In this document: one piece after another, positions 1-8,128 of the stretch
Numbering within the stretch: position 1 is the stretch's first letter
Layout: each line of letters starts with the position of its first letter
Assembly (NCBI GenBank): GCA_963700375.1
Contig: CAVOXF010000006.1
Coordinates: 558,001 to 622,000, forward strand
Source of the DNA: JAHEEL01 sp963700375
Lineage (GTDB): Bacteria; Actinomycetota; Acidimicrobiia; Spongiisociales; UBA5794
Direction: 5' to 3'
DNA: 64,000 nucleotides
Program-made: the position numbers and the translations under genes
Notes under the pieces: generated by a model
Database searches by the model: none
Told to the model about the DNA's origin: nothing
The model's input: the letters and a program-made list of their open reading frames with translations, nothing else

Positions 1-1
1 A

Positions 2-331
2 GACCGTGACACGATGCGCGCCGCAATGGAGGCGTGCGGCGAGTACCTCGAGAACGTGGCGTTCGGCTTCGACGGCGCCGACCAGACCGAACGACAGGAC
101 CAACTCCTCGAATACGCTGCCTGTATGCGAGAGAATGGCTACGACATACCGGACCCGGAATTCTCGTCCTTGGGGACTCCGGGGCAAGTCGGCGGGGGTC
201 CGTTCGGCACCCTTGACCGGGACGACCCTGCATTCCGGTCGGCGCAGGAGGCCTGTGCCGACATCTTCGGAGCCGACGGTCGGGTCCCCGGCGCCGGACC
301 TGGCCGGGGCGCCCCTGGAGGCGGAGGCTGA
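2..331 (+). CDS. CMR-motif secreted/lipoprotein-like protein, 5' truncated
   Basis: The reading frame is open from the window edge to the stop at 329-331, so only the C-terminal ~109 residues are seen. It contains the pattern EYAACMRENGYDIPDP and an upstream ACGEYLENV segment. The same arrangement (ACMRDQGMDFPDP, then ACRDLIEGV) occurs in the complete lipoprotein at 36164-36706, so the two are paralogues. The tail is Gly/Pro rich. The stop overlaps the next ATG by one base, so it is the first visible gene of the export operon that follows. By analogy with its paralogue the missing N-terminus should carry a lipoprotein signal. Function is unknown; a substrate-binding or accessory role for the MacB-type transporter is inference from position. 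Confidence 0.7.
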   Translation, partial: DRDTMRAAMEACGEYLENVAFGFDGADQTERQDQLLEYAACMRENGYDIPDPEFSSLGTPGQVGGGPFGTLDRDDPAFRSAQEACADIFGADGRVPGAGPGRGAPGGGG

Positions 332-1941
332 TGACCGATACGAGGAGTGAACGAATGAGCAAACCGGCCGACGGGGAGCCCGCAGACACCCCGGACCTCG
401 GCACCCCACCAGGCGATGCCGATCCGGTTCTTCCACCGAAGAATCCGTGGTGGCGCAGGGCTTCGACATGGATCGTCATCGTGGCGGTCGTCGTCATCGG
501 TGCTGTCGTCGCGTGGATCCTCTCCAACAACTCCGCCTCGGAGACGACCGACACGGTCGCGGCGCTGAACTTCACCGAGGTCGAGCGCACCACGCTCGAA
601 GAGAAGACGACGCTCGACGGCACGCTCGGTTTCGTGGCCGGAGACCCGATCGTCTACGCGGGTTCAACCGACGGGATCGTGACCGTGAGCGCCGGAACCG
701 CCGGCACGATCACCTCGCTGCCACCCGAGGGCTCCTCGGTCGAAGAAGGCGGGATCCTCTACACCGTCGACGAACAGCCGGTTATCGTCTTCTATGGACA
801 GATTCCGGCATACCGCTCGCTCAACACCCGCTCCTCCGACGGTTCGGACGTCCTGCAACTCGAGGAAGCCCTCACGCGGCTCGGCTATGACGAAGACGGC
901 GACTTCGACCTGGACGGCAGCTTCACTACCGCAACCCGCGATGCCATCAAAGCGCTCCAAGAGGACCTCGGATTGGACGAAACCGGAGCGCTCGCATTGG
1001 GCTCGTACGTGTTCTTCGATGGGCCGATCTATGTCGCCGAAACGGCGGTCGACGTCGGTGATGCAATCAACCCAGGGACCCCGGTGATCGCCACATCGAC
1101 CATGCCGACCGGAACCGTGACGGCTGTTGCCGGAGAGGGGGACGTCCTCGCCCACGGCGACGCGCTGCTCGTAGTCGAGGGCAATCCGATCGTCCTGTTC
1201 GTCACCGACGTCCCGTTCTACCGCACACTCGCCGTCGGTTCGGTCGGCGAGGACGTGCAGGTGCTCGAAACCAGTCTCGTCTCGTTCGGCTTCGACGCCG
1301 GCGGAGCGCTCATCGTCGACGAAACCTTCGACGACGCAACCGCTGAGGCGGTCGTCGCCTGGCAGAAGCAGATCGGAGCGCCGGTCGACGGAGTCGTCAA
1401 CATTGGCGAAATCATCGTGACCGACGACCCGATTCGCATCGCGACCGCCCACGTCGGCGTTGGCAGCAACGTCGCTCCCGGTACGACGCTGTTCACACCG
1501 TCAACATCCACATCGGTCGTCTCCGTGCAGCTCCCGGCGGAGAACCAGGAGCTGCTCGTGGTCGGCGATCCGATCAACATCGTGATGCCCGACGACTCGG
1601 ATGAGCCGGGCACGGTCACGGCGGTCGGGTCGATCGCCATCCGCAGCCCGGAATCCGGCACCTACTTCGAGCTCGAAGCCACGCTCGATCGCGACGGCGC
1701 CGGGGCCGGCCTCGACGAGGCCCCCGTAGAAGTCGAGGTCGTCGACGACCGTGCGGTGGACGTTCTGGCGGTTCCCGTTTCGGCCCTGCTGGCATTGAGC
1801 GAGGGCGGGTACGCCGTTGAGGTCGACACCGGCAACGGCACGACAGCGCTCGTCGCCGTCGAGGTCGGCATGTATGCCGACGGCTTCGTCGAGGTCACCG
1901 CGAGCCAGCTCGAGCCGGGCATGCGAGTCGTCACGCCGTGA
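331..1941 (+). CDS. membrane-fusion (HlyD/MacA-like) protein with two peptidoglycan-binding domains
   Basis: A 536-residue protein with a short cytoplasmic N-terminus, one membrane segment at about 47-64, and a large external part. Two peptidoglycan_binding_1-like repeats lie near 173-217 (DVLQLEEALTRLGY ... ATRDAIKALQ) and 308-352 (DVQVLETSLVSFGF ... AEAVVAWQKQ). They are interleaved with lipoyl/beta-barrel style segments of adaptor proteins (GTVTAVAGEGDVL, VGSNVAPGTTLF). The next two genes encode the MacB-type ATPase and permease, overlapping by GTGA and ATGA, so this is the adaptor of that tripartite-like exporter. In a monoderm the wall-binding domains could anchor it to peptidoglycan (inference). 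An internal ATG at 355 has an AGGAG seven bases upstream and may be the true start. Confidence 0.85.
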   Translation: MTDTRSERMSKPADGEPADTPDLGTPPGDADPVLPPKNPWWRRASTWIVIVAVVVIGAVVAWILSNNSASETTDTVAALNFTEVERTTLEEKTTLDGTLGFVAGDPIVYAGSTDGIVTVSAGTAGTITSLPPEGSSVEEGGILYTVDEQPVIVFYGQIPAYRSLNTRSSDGSDVLQLEEALTRLGYDEDGDFDLDGSFTTATRDAIKALQEDLGLDETGALALGSYVFFDGPIYVAETAVDVGDAINPGTPVIATSTMPTGTVTAVAGEGDVLAHGDALLVVEGNPIVLFVTDVPFYRTLAVGSVGEDVQVLETSLVSFGFDAGGALIVDETFDDATAEAVVAWQKQIGAPVDGVVNIGEIIVTDDPIRIATAHVGVGSNVAPGTTLFTPSTSTSVVSVQLPAENQELLVVGDPINIVMPDDSDEPGTVTAVGSIAIRSPESGTYFELEATLDRDGAGAGLDEAPVEVEVVDDRAVDVLAVPVSALLALSEGGYAVEVDTGNGTTALVAVEVGMYADGFVEVTASQLEPGMRVVTP

Positions 1942-2690
1942 GCCTCGCGTCCCCCGGCTCGCCTGCGGCTGCTGTCGAAGCGGGCGCCGATCGCACGGTG
2001 CTCGCCCTCTCCGGGGTGACGAAGACCTACCCGGGAACACCCCCCGTCCATGCCTTGCGCGACATCGATCTCGACATCCACGCAGGTGAACTCGTCGCAG
2101 TGGTCGGTCCGTCCGGTTCCGGAAAGTCGACCTTGCTGCATGTGATCGGGACACTCGATCGGGCGACCTCAGGGACGGTCTCGGTAGCAGGCTACGACGT
2201 CGACACGCTCAACGATCGGCAGTTGTCGTCGTTGCGCTCACGCCACATCGGCTTCGTCTTCCAGCAGTTCTTCCTACTGGCGGGTGAGACGGCGCTGGAC
2301 AACGTTGCAGACGGTCTCCTCTACACCGGCATGGCCCTCAGTCAGCGCAGGATCCTCGCGGAGCAAGCCCTCAAGCAGGTAGGCCTCGCCAACCGGATGA
2401 ATCATGAAGCGACAAAGCTCTCGGGCGGTGAACGTCAGCGAGTGGCGATCGCCAGGGCGCTGATCGGATCGCCAGACATCATCCTCGCGGACGAGCCGAC
2501 CGGCAACCTCGACAGCCAGACCGGCGAAGACCTCGTTCGACTGATCGAGAGCCTGAACGCGGACGGTACCACGATCGTGGTCATCACCCACGATCGGGAA
2601 ATAGCGGCCCGGTTTCCGAGGCGCGTGTCCCTGCTCGACGGACGTATCGTCGAGGACACACGCAAGATCGATTCGGGGAGCGCCTCATGA
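1938..2690 (+). CDS. ABC transporter ATP-binding protein, MacB/LolD type
   Basis: A 250-residue ATPase subunit with all the canonical motifs: Walker A GPSGSGKST near residue 57, Q-loop FVFQQFF, signature LSGGERQRVAIARAL near 160, Walker B IILADEPTGNLDS, and a switch-region ITHDRE. This is the LolD/MacB/FtsE-like subfamily that drives mechanotransmission-type permeases rather than classical importers. The GTG start overlaps the adaptor stop by four bases and the stop overlaps the permease ATG by four, so translation is coupled. It should sit on the cytoplasmic face with the next protein. The exported substrate (peptide, lipid or drug) cannot be read from the sequence. Confidence 0.95.
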   Translation: MSLASPGSPAAAVEAGADRTVLALSGVTKTYPGTPPVHALRDIDLDIHAGELVAVVGPSGSGKSTLLHVIGTLDRATSGTVSVAGYDVDTLNDRQLSSLRSRHIGFVFQQFFLLAGETALDNVADGLLYTGMALSQRRILAEQALKQVGLANRMNHEATKLSGGERQRVAIARALIGSPDIILADEPTGNLDSQTGEDLVRLIESLNADGTTIVVITHDREIAARFPRRVSLLDGRIVEDTRKIDSGSAS

Positions 2691-3886
2691 GCACCGCACT
2701 CGAACCCTCCCGCCTCGCCCCGGCCGACATGATGCGGGCGTCGCTGATCGGCCTGCGCACTCGCCGCCTCCGATCCGCGCTCTCCGCGCTCGGAATCGTC
2801 ATCGGTATCGCAGCGATGGTCGGCGTCCTCGGCTTGTCCGAATCGTCGAAGTCGGACCTCCTCGCGCAACTCGACCGGCTTGGCACGAACATGCTTCGCA
2901 TCGAAGCTGGATCCGGAATCGGGATCGGCAGCGGCGAGCTTCCAGAGGAGTCGACCGCAATGGTCGGTCGAATCGGGCCGGTGGAACAGGTTGCGTCGAT
3001 CAGCGTTACCGAAGCGAACGTGTACCGCACCGACCTCGTCCCGTCCGGGCAGACCGGTGGTATCAGCGTTGCAGCGGTCGACGAGAACCTGCTGGAGACG
3101 CTGCAGGGGCAGATGGCCTCCGGCGTGTTCCTCGACCAAGCGGCAGGCGACCTCCCGGTGACCGTCCTCGGGTCGGTGGCGGCCGAACGCATGGGCGTCA
3201 GCGATGGTTCGAACGGCACCATCGTCTGGCTCGGTGGCGAGTGGTTCTCCGTTGTCGGGATCATGGAGACGCTCGACCTTTCTCCCGACCTCGACCGGTC
3301 CGCGCTCGTGAGCTATGCCGCAGCGGATACCTATCTCGATCACGATGGGGTGCCGAGCACGATCTACGTGCGAACGGACCCGACAAACATCGACGATGTC
3401 CGCTCGGTGCTGCCGGCGACCGTGAATCCGGAGAATCCGGACGAAGTTGAGGTCACGCGACCGTCCGACGCCCTCGAGGCGAAGGAAGCGGCCGACCAGG
3501 CGTTCACCAATCTGCTCCTCGGCCTCGGCGCGGTCGCGCTGCTCGTCGGTGGCGTCGGCATCGCCAACGTCATGGTGATCTCCGTTCTCGAACGGCGCGG
3601 TGAGATCGGCCTCCGTCGGGCGCTCGGGGCGACGAAGCGACACATCTCGATCCAGTTTCTCGGTGAGTCGCTGCTTCTGGCAACGATTGGCGGCATCGGC
3701 GGTGTGCTGCTCGGCGCCGCCGTGACGGCCGCCTATGCGTGGTCGCGAGGCTGGGGGGTGCTGATCCCGGAGATCGCGATCATCGGTGGCATGGGCGCGG
3801 CTCTCGCCATTGGCGTGGTCGCAGGCCTCTACCCCGCCATGCGGGCGGCGCGGGTGAGTCCCACCGAGGCGCTGCGCACGCTGTAG
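2687..3886 (+). CDS. ABC transporter permease, MacB/FtsX family
   Basis: A 399-residue permease with the MacB layout: a short cytoplasmic N-terminus, TM1 at about 35-53 (LGIVIGIAAMVGVLG), an extracytoplasmic MacB_PCD-like domain (about 60-265), then the FtsX domain with three membrane segments. The conserved FtsX signature is present (NVMVISVLERRGEIGLRRALGAT, read in two parts, followed by ESLLLATIGGIGG) and the C-terminus ends in the usual YPAMRAARVSPTEALR. It pairs with the preceding ATPase and adaptor, with which it overlaps. The short SDR gene begins 12 bases downstream on the same strand and may be cotranscribed. Confidence 0.93.
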   Translation: MSTALEPSRLAPADMMRASLIGLRTRRLRSALSALGIVIGIAAMVGVLGLSESSKSDLLAQLDRLGTNMLRIEAGSGIGIGSGELPEESTAMVGRIGPVEQVASISVTEANVYRTDLVPSGQTGGISVAAVDENLLETLQGQMASGVFLDQAAGDLPVTVLGSVAAERMGVSDGSNGTIVWLGGEWFSVVGIMETLDLSPDLDRSALVSYAAADTYLDHDGVPSTIYVRTDPTNIDDVRSVLPATVNPENPDEVEVTRPSDALEAKEAADQAFTNLLLGLGAVALLVGGVGIANVMVISVLERRGEIGLRRALGATKRHISIQFLGESLLLATIGGIGGVLLGAAVTAAYAWSRGWGVLIPEIAIIGGMGAALAIGVVAGLYPAMRAARVSPTEALRTL

Positions 3887-3897
3887 GGTGCCGCCCC

Positions 3898-4800
3898 GTG
3901 ACGTGGAACATCGAAGGCCGCACCGCCGTGATCACGGGCGGGAACTCGGGAATCGGCTTCGCCGCAGCTTCCGAACTCGCTCGACGCGGAGCCAACGTCG
4001 TGATCACGGCACGGGAGCCGGATCGTGGTCGAGCGGCTGCTGAGGCGATCAAAACGGAGACCGGACGTGGTGTGACGACGATGGTCCTCGACCTGGCGTC
4101 GCTCGCTTCGGTCCGGTCGTTCACGGATGATCTCACGTCGCGATTCGGGCGTGCCGACCTCCTGATCAACAACGCCGGGTGCTACGTGACGCCTCGCCGG
4201 GAGACCGCCGACGGGATCGAATGGACGATGGCCGTCAACCATCTGGGGCCGTTTCTCTTGACCTGCCGGCTTGCGGCACATGCGGCCACGCGGCCCGAGC
4301 GCATCGTCAACGTGTCCTCCGAGATGCACCGATCGGCTCGACGCGACCTCACGTTCACGGTGCTCGAACCCCCTGGACGCTACTGGGGCACCGAGGCGTA
4401 CGCCCGGTCGAAGCTCGCCAACATCCTCTTCACGCGGGAGTTGGCCAACCGACTGTCGGACACCGGCACGGTCGCGTTCTCCGTCCATCCGGGCAACGTG
4501 GCGACCCGCATCGCACAGGACGGAGACAGCCGTCTCGCAGGGTTCATTTGGAAAGCCGCCCGGTCGCGCATGCGCACGCCCGCCGAAGGAGCGGCGACCG
4601 TCGTCTACGCCGCCGCGTCCCCGAACATCGGGCAGCACTCGGGTGGCTACTTCTCGGACGAGCAACTGGCAACACCGAACGAGGCGGCCCGCAACGATGC
4701 GGCCGCGGCTCGCCTGTGGGCCGCCAGCGCGGCAGTAACCGGCTGCGATCTCGATCGTCACCGGAACGGCGGCCCGACCTGTAGCGTGGCCGACCCATGA
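3898..4800 (+). CDS. SDR family oxidoreductase (retinol dehydrogenase-like)
   Basis: A 300-residue classical/extended short-chain dehydrogenase. The Rossmann glycine motif TGGNSGIG lies at residues 11-18, the structural NNAG motif near 95, a Ser in the VNVSSEM strand near 140, and the catalytic YARSK near 165. The order and spacing match the retinol dehydrogenase/WW-oxidoreductase-like group, which reduces or oxidises diverse alcohols with NAD(P)(H). The GTG at 3898 is chosen because the protein then begins directly with the first beta strand; the open frame upstream overlaps the permease. The stop overlaps the next gene by four bases. The substrate is unknown. Confidence 0.88.
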   Translation: MTWNIEGRTAVITGGNSGIGFAAASELARRGANVVITAREPDRGRAAAEAIKTETGRGVTTMVLDLASLASVRSFTDDLTSRFGRADLLINNAGCYVTPRRETADGIEWTMAVNHLGPFLLTCRLAAHAATRPERIVNVSSEMHRSARRDLTFTVLEPPGRYWGTEAYARSKLANILFTRELANRLSDTGTVAFSVHPGNVATRIAQDGDSRLAGFIWKAARSRMRTPAEGAATVVYAAASPNIGQHSGGYFSDEQLATPNEAARNDAAAARLWAASAAVTGCDLDRHRNGGPTCSVADP

Positions 4801-5909
4801 CCGATCACGACGACACACAGGCCGTGGATCCTGCGATTCCGGCGTCCCACAGGCCGCCCCCGTGGCAGCGGCTGGCGAGGGGCGCGGTCACCATCCTCGT
4901 TCTTGTCTTGGTATTCGGGTTCGTGCTCCCAAAGCTCGCGGACTACCGCACGGTTCTGGCGTACATCCAGGGAATCGAGCCGTTCGAGTGGGTGCTGCTG
5001 GCCGTGTTCGCAGGCTGGTTCCTCATCGCGTACGTCTTCGTCTTCATGTCGACGTTGCCGAGCCTGCGCTTCCGCGAGGGCTTCATCGTTCAGACGACCG
5101 CGACCGCGATCAACAACTCGCTGCCAGCGGGCGGCGCTATTGCCCTGCCGATCACCTACTCGCAGTTCCTGTCGTGGGGGTTCACGCCGGGGGCGATCAC
5201 CGCGGCATTGCTCACCGCCGGGGTCTGGGACCAACTGGCGCGACAGGCGCTGCCGGTTCTGGCCGTGACCGTCATCGCCCTCACCGGAGAGGCGGTCTGG
5301 TGGATGTGGCTCGTTTCGTTCGTCGGCGTCATTTCGGTCGCGATCTGGGTCGTCGTCATCGGGGCAGTCCTCAGATCCGAAAAGGCCGCGGTCGGCCTCG
5401 GGAACTGGCTCAATCGAGTCGTCAACTGGGTGACGAAGAGACTCCGCCGCGATCCGGTCGACATGGTGGCGGCAACGCTCCAATTCAGGAACAATGTGCT
5501 CCACGTCGCCGAGAACCGGTGGATGTCGATCACCGCGGCCACCATCGCCAACCATGCCTCGATGGCGGCCCTCTTCGTCGTCTCGTTGCGTGCGGTCGGC
5601 GTGACGGGCGACGATGTTTCGCTGCCGTGGGTCATCCTCGCGTTCGCCCTCGGCCGACTGCTCGTGATGATCCCGGTGAGCCCTGGCGGTCTCGGTCTCG
5701 TCGATCTGGGCTTCATCGGACTGCTGACGCTGGCATGGGGAACAGGGGCGGACGCCGACCTGCTGTCGGCAGGGGTGCTGCTCTACCGCGGTCTGTCGTA
5801 TCTGCCGCCGATCATCGTCGGTCTCGGTTCCTGGGTGTTCTGGCGGATCAATCGGTCGTGGCGTCAGGACTGGCAGGTCGTCCGCCGCGGCGAGACAACC
5901 CCGGCCTAG
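4797..5909 (+). CDS. YbhN/UPF0104 flippase-like integral membrane protein
   Basis: A 370-residue polytopic membrane protein with about eight hydrophobic segments. It carries the lysylphosphatidylglycerol synthase TM-region (UPF0104/flippase-like) pattern: an early INNSLPAGGAIALPITY segment and a late PVSPGGLGLVDLGFIGLL segment. The family includes MprF transmembrane domains and polyprenol-sugar-linked membrane proteins, and a role in moving or modifying lipids is expected but not shown. It starts within the SDR stop (ATGA overlap). A REP-like inverted repeat begins 29 bases after its stop and separates it from the convergent Yip1 gene. Confidence 0.85.
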   Translation: MTDHDDTQAVDPAIPASHRPPPWQRLARGAVTILVLVLVFGFVLPKLADYRTVLAYIQGIEPFEWVLLAVFAGWFLIAYVFVFMSTLPSLRFREGFIVQTTATAINNSLPAGGAIALPITYSQFLSWGFTPGAITAALLTAGVWDQLARQALPVLAVTVIALTGEAVWWMWLVSFVGVISVAIWVVVIGAVLRSEKAAVGLGNWLNRVVNWVTKRLRRDPVDMVAATLQFRNNVLHVAENRWMSITAATIANHASMAALFVVSLRAVGVTGDDVSLPWVILAFALGRLLVMIPVSPGGLGLVDLGFIGLLTLAWGTGADADLLSAGVLLYRGLSYLPPIIVGLGSWVFWRINRSWRQDWQVVRRGETTPA

Positions 5910-5937
5910 GACGGGACCCCAATCTGCGGGCCCCACC

Positions 5938-6070
5938 ACGCTGCGAACCCAGGGTTCTCCACCTTCTATTTGGCGCCGTGGGCCCACAGAATCGAGGGAA
6001 CTCACTGCGTGACCCGAACCGCGGGCTGTCGGCGTCACATACGATGCGGAGAACCCTGGGTTCGCAGCGT
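5938..6070. repeat. REP-like inverted pair, copy A
   Basis: Two ~52 bp units face outwards with perfect 23 bp terminal arms: 5938-5960 contains CTGCGAACCCAGGGTTCTCC and 6048-6070 is its exact reverse complement. Similarity continues inward through the TATTTGGCGCCG / CGGCGTCACATA segments. It lies between convergent genes ending at 5909 and 6070, and its last base is part of the TAA stop of the minus-strand gene. It could fold into a long hairpin in RNA from either strand. Confidence 0.9.
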
Positions 6071-6636
6071 TAGACGAGGGCTGAGAGGACGACCGACGTC
6101 GTCTGTTGGAGGGCAATCCACACCAGCCACCCGCCGATCGCCGTGCCGATCGCCCGGGGTGTGTCGAAGTCGAGACCCTCGCGAATCGCGACAACCGAGG
6201 CGACGAGAGCCCAGACCGCTGCGACCGGTCCAAGAAATGGGATCACGCCGATGACGCGTGGCGCCTGTGCAAATCCCAGAACCCTGAGCATCTCACCCGT
6301 GTCCGTCGTGCCCTTGAAGAGCTTGGTCCCGATGAACGACGTCGTGACGGCCCATACGACCCACCCGGTCACTGCCGACAGGATGCCGAGGCCAACTACT
6401 ACGACGACGCCGCCCTCGGTCGGAATCGGGAACCCTCCGATGCCGATCCACTGCCGGATGGAGCTCCAAACACCTTCGACCGAGGTGTTCTCGTAGCCGA
6501 TCCATTCACCGAGAGCGGCGAGGGCATTGGCGAGCACGACGACGCCGAACGCCTGCCGGATCATCCCCGGCGTCCGCTCGGCCGTGTCGAACAGATCGAG
6601 ATCGAGCGCCGACGCGCGGATCATGTTGCGGATCAC
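6070..6636 (-). CDS. Yip1-family membrane protein
   Basis: A 188-residue protein beginning VIRNMIRASALDLDLFD, the usual opening of bacterial Yip1-domain proteins. About five hydrophobic segments follow (GVVVLANALAALGEW; VVVVVGLGILSAVTGWVVW; APRVIGVIPFLGPVAAVWAL; IGGWLVWIALQ). The GTG at 6636 is preferred over upstream starts because GAGGAG lies five bases before it and the family begins here. The stop codon is shared with the edge of repeat copy A. Function is unknown. Confidence 0.75.
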   Translation of the reverse strand: MIRNMIRASALDLDLFDTAERTPGMIRQAFGVVVLANALAALGEWIGYENTSVEGVWSSIRQWIGIGGFPIPTEGGVVVVVGLGILSAVTGWVVWAVTTSFIGTKLFKGTTDTGEMLRVLGFAQAPRVIGVIPFLGPVAAVWALVASVVAIREGLDFDTPRAIGTAIGGWLVWIALQQTTSVVLSALV

Positions 6637-6725
6637 CGGACTCCTCGGATGGACGTTCCAACGATAGGAGGTTCGGTGGGCCTCCAGCCGCTGCCCGACG
6701 ACATCCTCGGATAGCATCAGGCCCC

Positions 6726-7125
6726 GTGGACGCCCAGCACATCACGCCCGGGTCCCTCCTCGCCGGCGCTCGCGACGGGACCGAACCGACCATTGTCATC
6801 GACACGTTCCGTGCGTTCTCCACGACGGCGTGCAGCTTCGACCGGGGCGTCGGCAACATCGTGCCGGCGGAGACACTCCGCGAAGCCGGGATCATGACGG
6901 GTGAGGTCCCGGGCGCGATTCCGTGTGGGGAAGACGAGGAGCCAGCGGTCTCATCTTGGACCGAACGCTCGCACTTGACGCCGATCCCCTGCACGCCGAC
7001 CGCATCTGCGACGGCGAGGGTGCGCACCGTCTCGGCTCAACCCAGTTGGTCGATCGGGACGATCTCGGGCTCTGCTTCGACGTCGACCGGTTTGGGTTCG
7101 CCCTCCAGGCCGTCACCAGCAACAG
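6726..7125 (+). pseudogene. decayed comB (2-phosphosulfolactate phosphatase) remnant
   Basis: A GTG-started frame reads IVIDTFRAFSTTACSFDRG and IVPAETLREA, then GEVPGAIPCGEDEE. This matches the N-terminal strand and active-site region of ComB-family phosphatases. The frame then loses coding character. About 90 bases later another frame reads RDDLGLCFDVDRFGFALQA, which resembles the ComB C-terminus. The middle ~100 residues expected in a ~240-residue ComB are missing. I read this as an internal deletion plus frameshift. No other coenzyme M or sulfolactate genes are visible. The family assignment rests on motif recall. Confidence 0.45.
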
Positions 7126-7229
7126 GATCCCCGCCCTCCGAGCCAGGTATCGGCCGACGTGGGCTCCAGTATCCGAAAATGGTCCACAAATGAGTTCAAG
7201 ATCTTCCTTCGCACCTCCGATATAGCCGG

Positions 7230-7409
7230 ATGCGTTGGAAGAAGCGGCGTGACGAGGGTGCGAGCCGATCGGATCTCGCACGCCACCACGAGGTGACGAA
7301 CAATCGGTTGCGGGATGTTCTGTCGCGTGAATACGACTTCGGGGATCAGGATCCTGCCGAAGTCGAGGCACGACTTCGGAACATGGTCTACGGAACGAAC
7401 CGGAAGTAG
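7230..7409 (+). CDS. hypothetical small basic/acidic protein (59 aa)
   Basis: The frame runs from ATG 7230 to TAG 7407-7409. It begins MRWKKRRDEGASRSDLARHH and continues with a charged, probably helical sequence (NNRLRDVLSREYDFGD, DPAEVEARLRNMVYG). Composition looks like real protein rather than an antisense shadow, and neither strand has a better candidate here. No clear ribosome-binding site is visible, so it may be leaderless, or it may be the surviving tail of a larger gene. It lies between the comB remnant and doxX. No family recognised. Confidence 0.4.
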   Translation: MRWKKRRDEGASRSDLARHHEVTNNRLRDVLSREYDFGDQDPAEVEARLRNMVYGTNRK

Positions 7410-7441
7410 GCGTCAGGGTTCGATCGATTGCGCCGAAGCAC

Positions 7442-7951
7442 TCAAGCTTCGGCGTTGACCCGCGGACGGAAGAAGGTCGCGACCTGTGCCGCAGCGGCCA
7501 CGACTCCGGCGCCGACCAACGCGAGACCGATCCACCCGTCGAGATCACCGTCGATCCCAACCAATGCATCGAGTGAGATGGCTCCGGGGCTACCGATCGC
7601 AATCGCCACACCGATGCCGGCGAGCACGAGGACGTACTCCCATCCTTCGTCTGGTCTCGCCGTCACCCAGAATCCCGCGCCACGATGGACGGTCCAGAAC
7701 GCGACCGCCATGACGGCGACCAATCCGGCCGCAGCGAGCGATGTCCCGAGACCGACGATGAGCAGCACGCCAACCCCGATCTCCGTCGCCGTGGAAGCGA
7801 ACCACTGGAGCTGAGGCATCCGGAAACCGATGCTGCCAAACCAATTCGAGGTCTTCGTTCGCCCGCGAGCGTGTTTGATCCCATGGGCGAGCATCACGAT
7901 GCCGGCCACGCTGCGCAGCACCAGCAATGCCCAGTCTGTTGCTTCATACAT
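7442..7951 (-). CDS. DoxX family membrane protein
   Basis: A 169-residue four-helix membrane protein. It shows the DoxX pattern: LLVLRSVAGIVMLAHGIKHARG at the N-terminus (read in two parts), then GFRMPQLQWFASTATEIGVG, a central LVAVMAVAFWTVH and a final VGAGVVAAAAQVATFF. DoxX proteins are small inner-membrane proteins linked to thiol/redox or respiratory complexes, and the exact role varies. The ATG at 7951 is selected because AGGAG lies seven bases upstream and the upstream extension is not hydrophobic or conserved. It is divergent from the DivIVA gene. Confidence 0.85.
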   Translation of the reverse strand: MYEATDWALLVLRSVAGIVMLAHGIKHARGRTKTSNWFGSIGFRMPQLQWFASTATEIGVGVLLIVGLGTSLAAAGLVAVMAVAFWTVHRGAGFWVTARPDEGWEYVLVLAGIGVAIAIGSPGAISLDALVGIDGDLDGWIGLALVGAGVVAAAAQVATFFRPRVNAEA

Positions 7952-8128
7952 GCCGGCACTCCTTCGCTGAACCCTGGGAATCCGGTTCGAATGGGTCCGA
8001 TCGGCCAATTGGCCCTCCCTCTGCCTCAACAATGACTAGCCCATTTCTTGTTCCCAGGTTGACCCTGTACGACACCAGGCACCACCGGTACAGTCGCGGT
8101 GGGCTTTGGAAACGGGAAGGGAAGAAGT

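Noticed and set aside
4758..6233. 491-codon open frame on the minus strand across the YbhN gene
   Set aside because: Arg/Asp/Gly-rich antisense shadow of a high-GC membrane gene. The + strand product has clear hydrophobic segments and family motifs.
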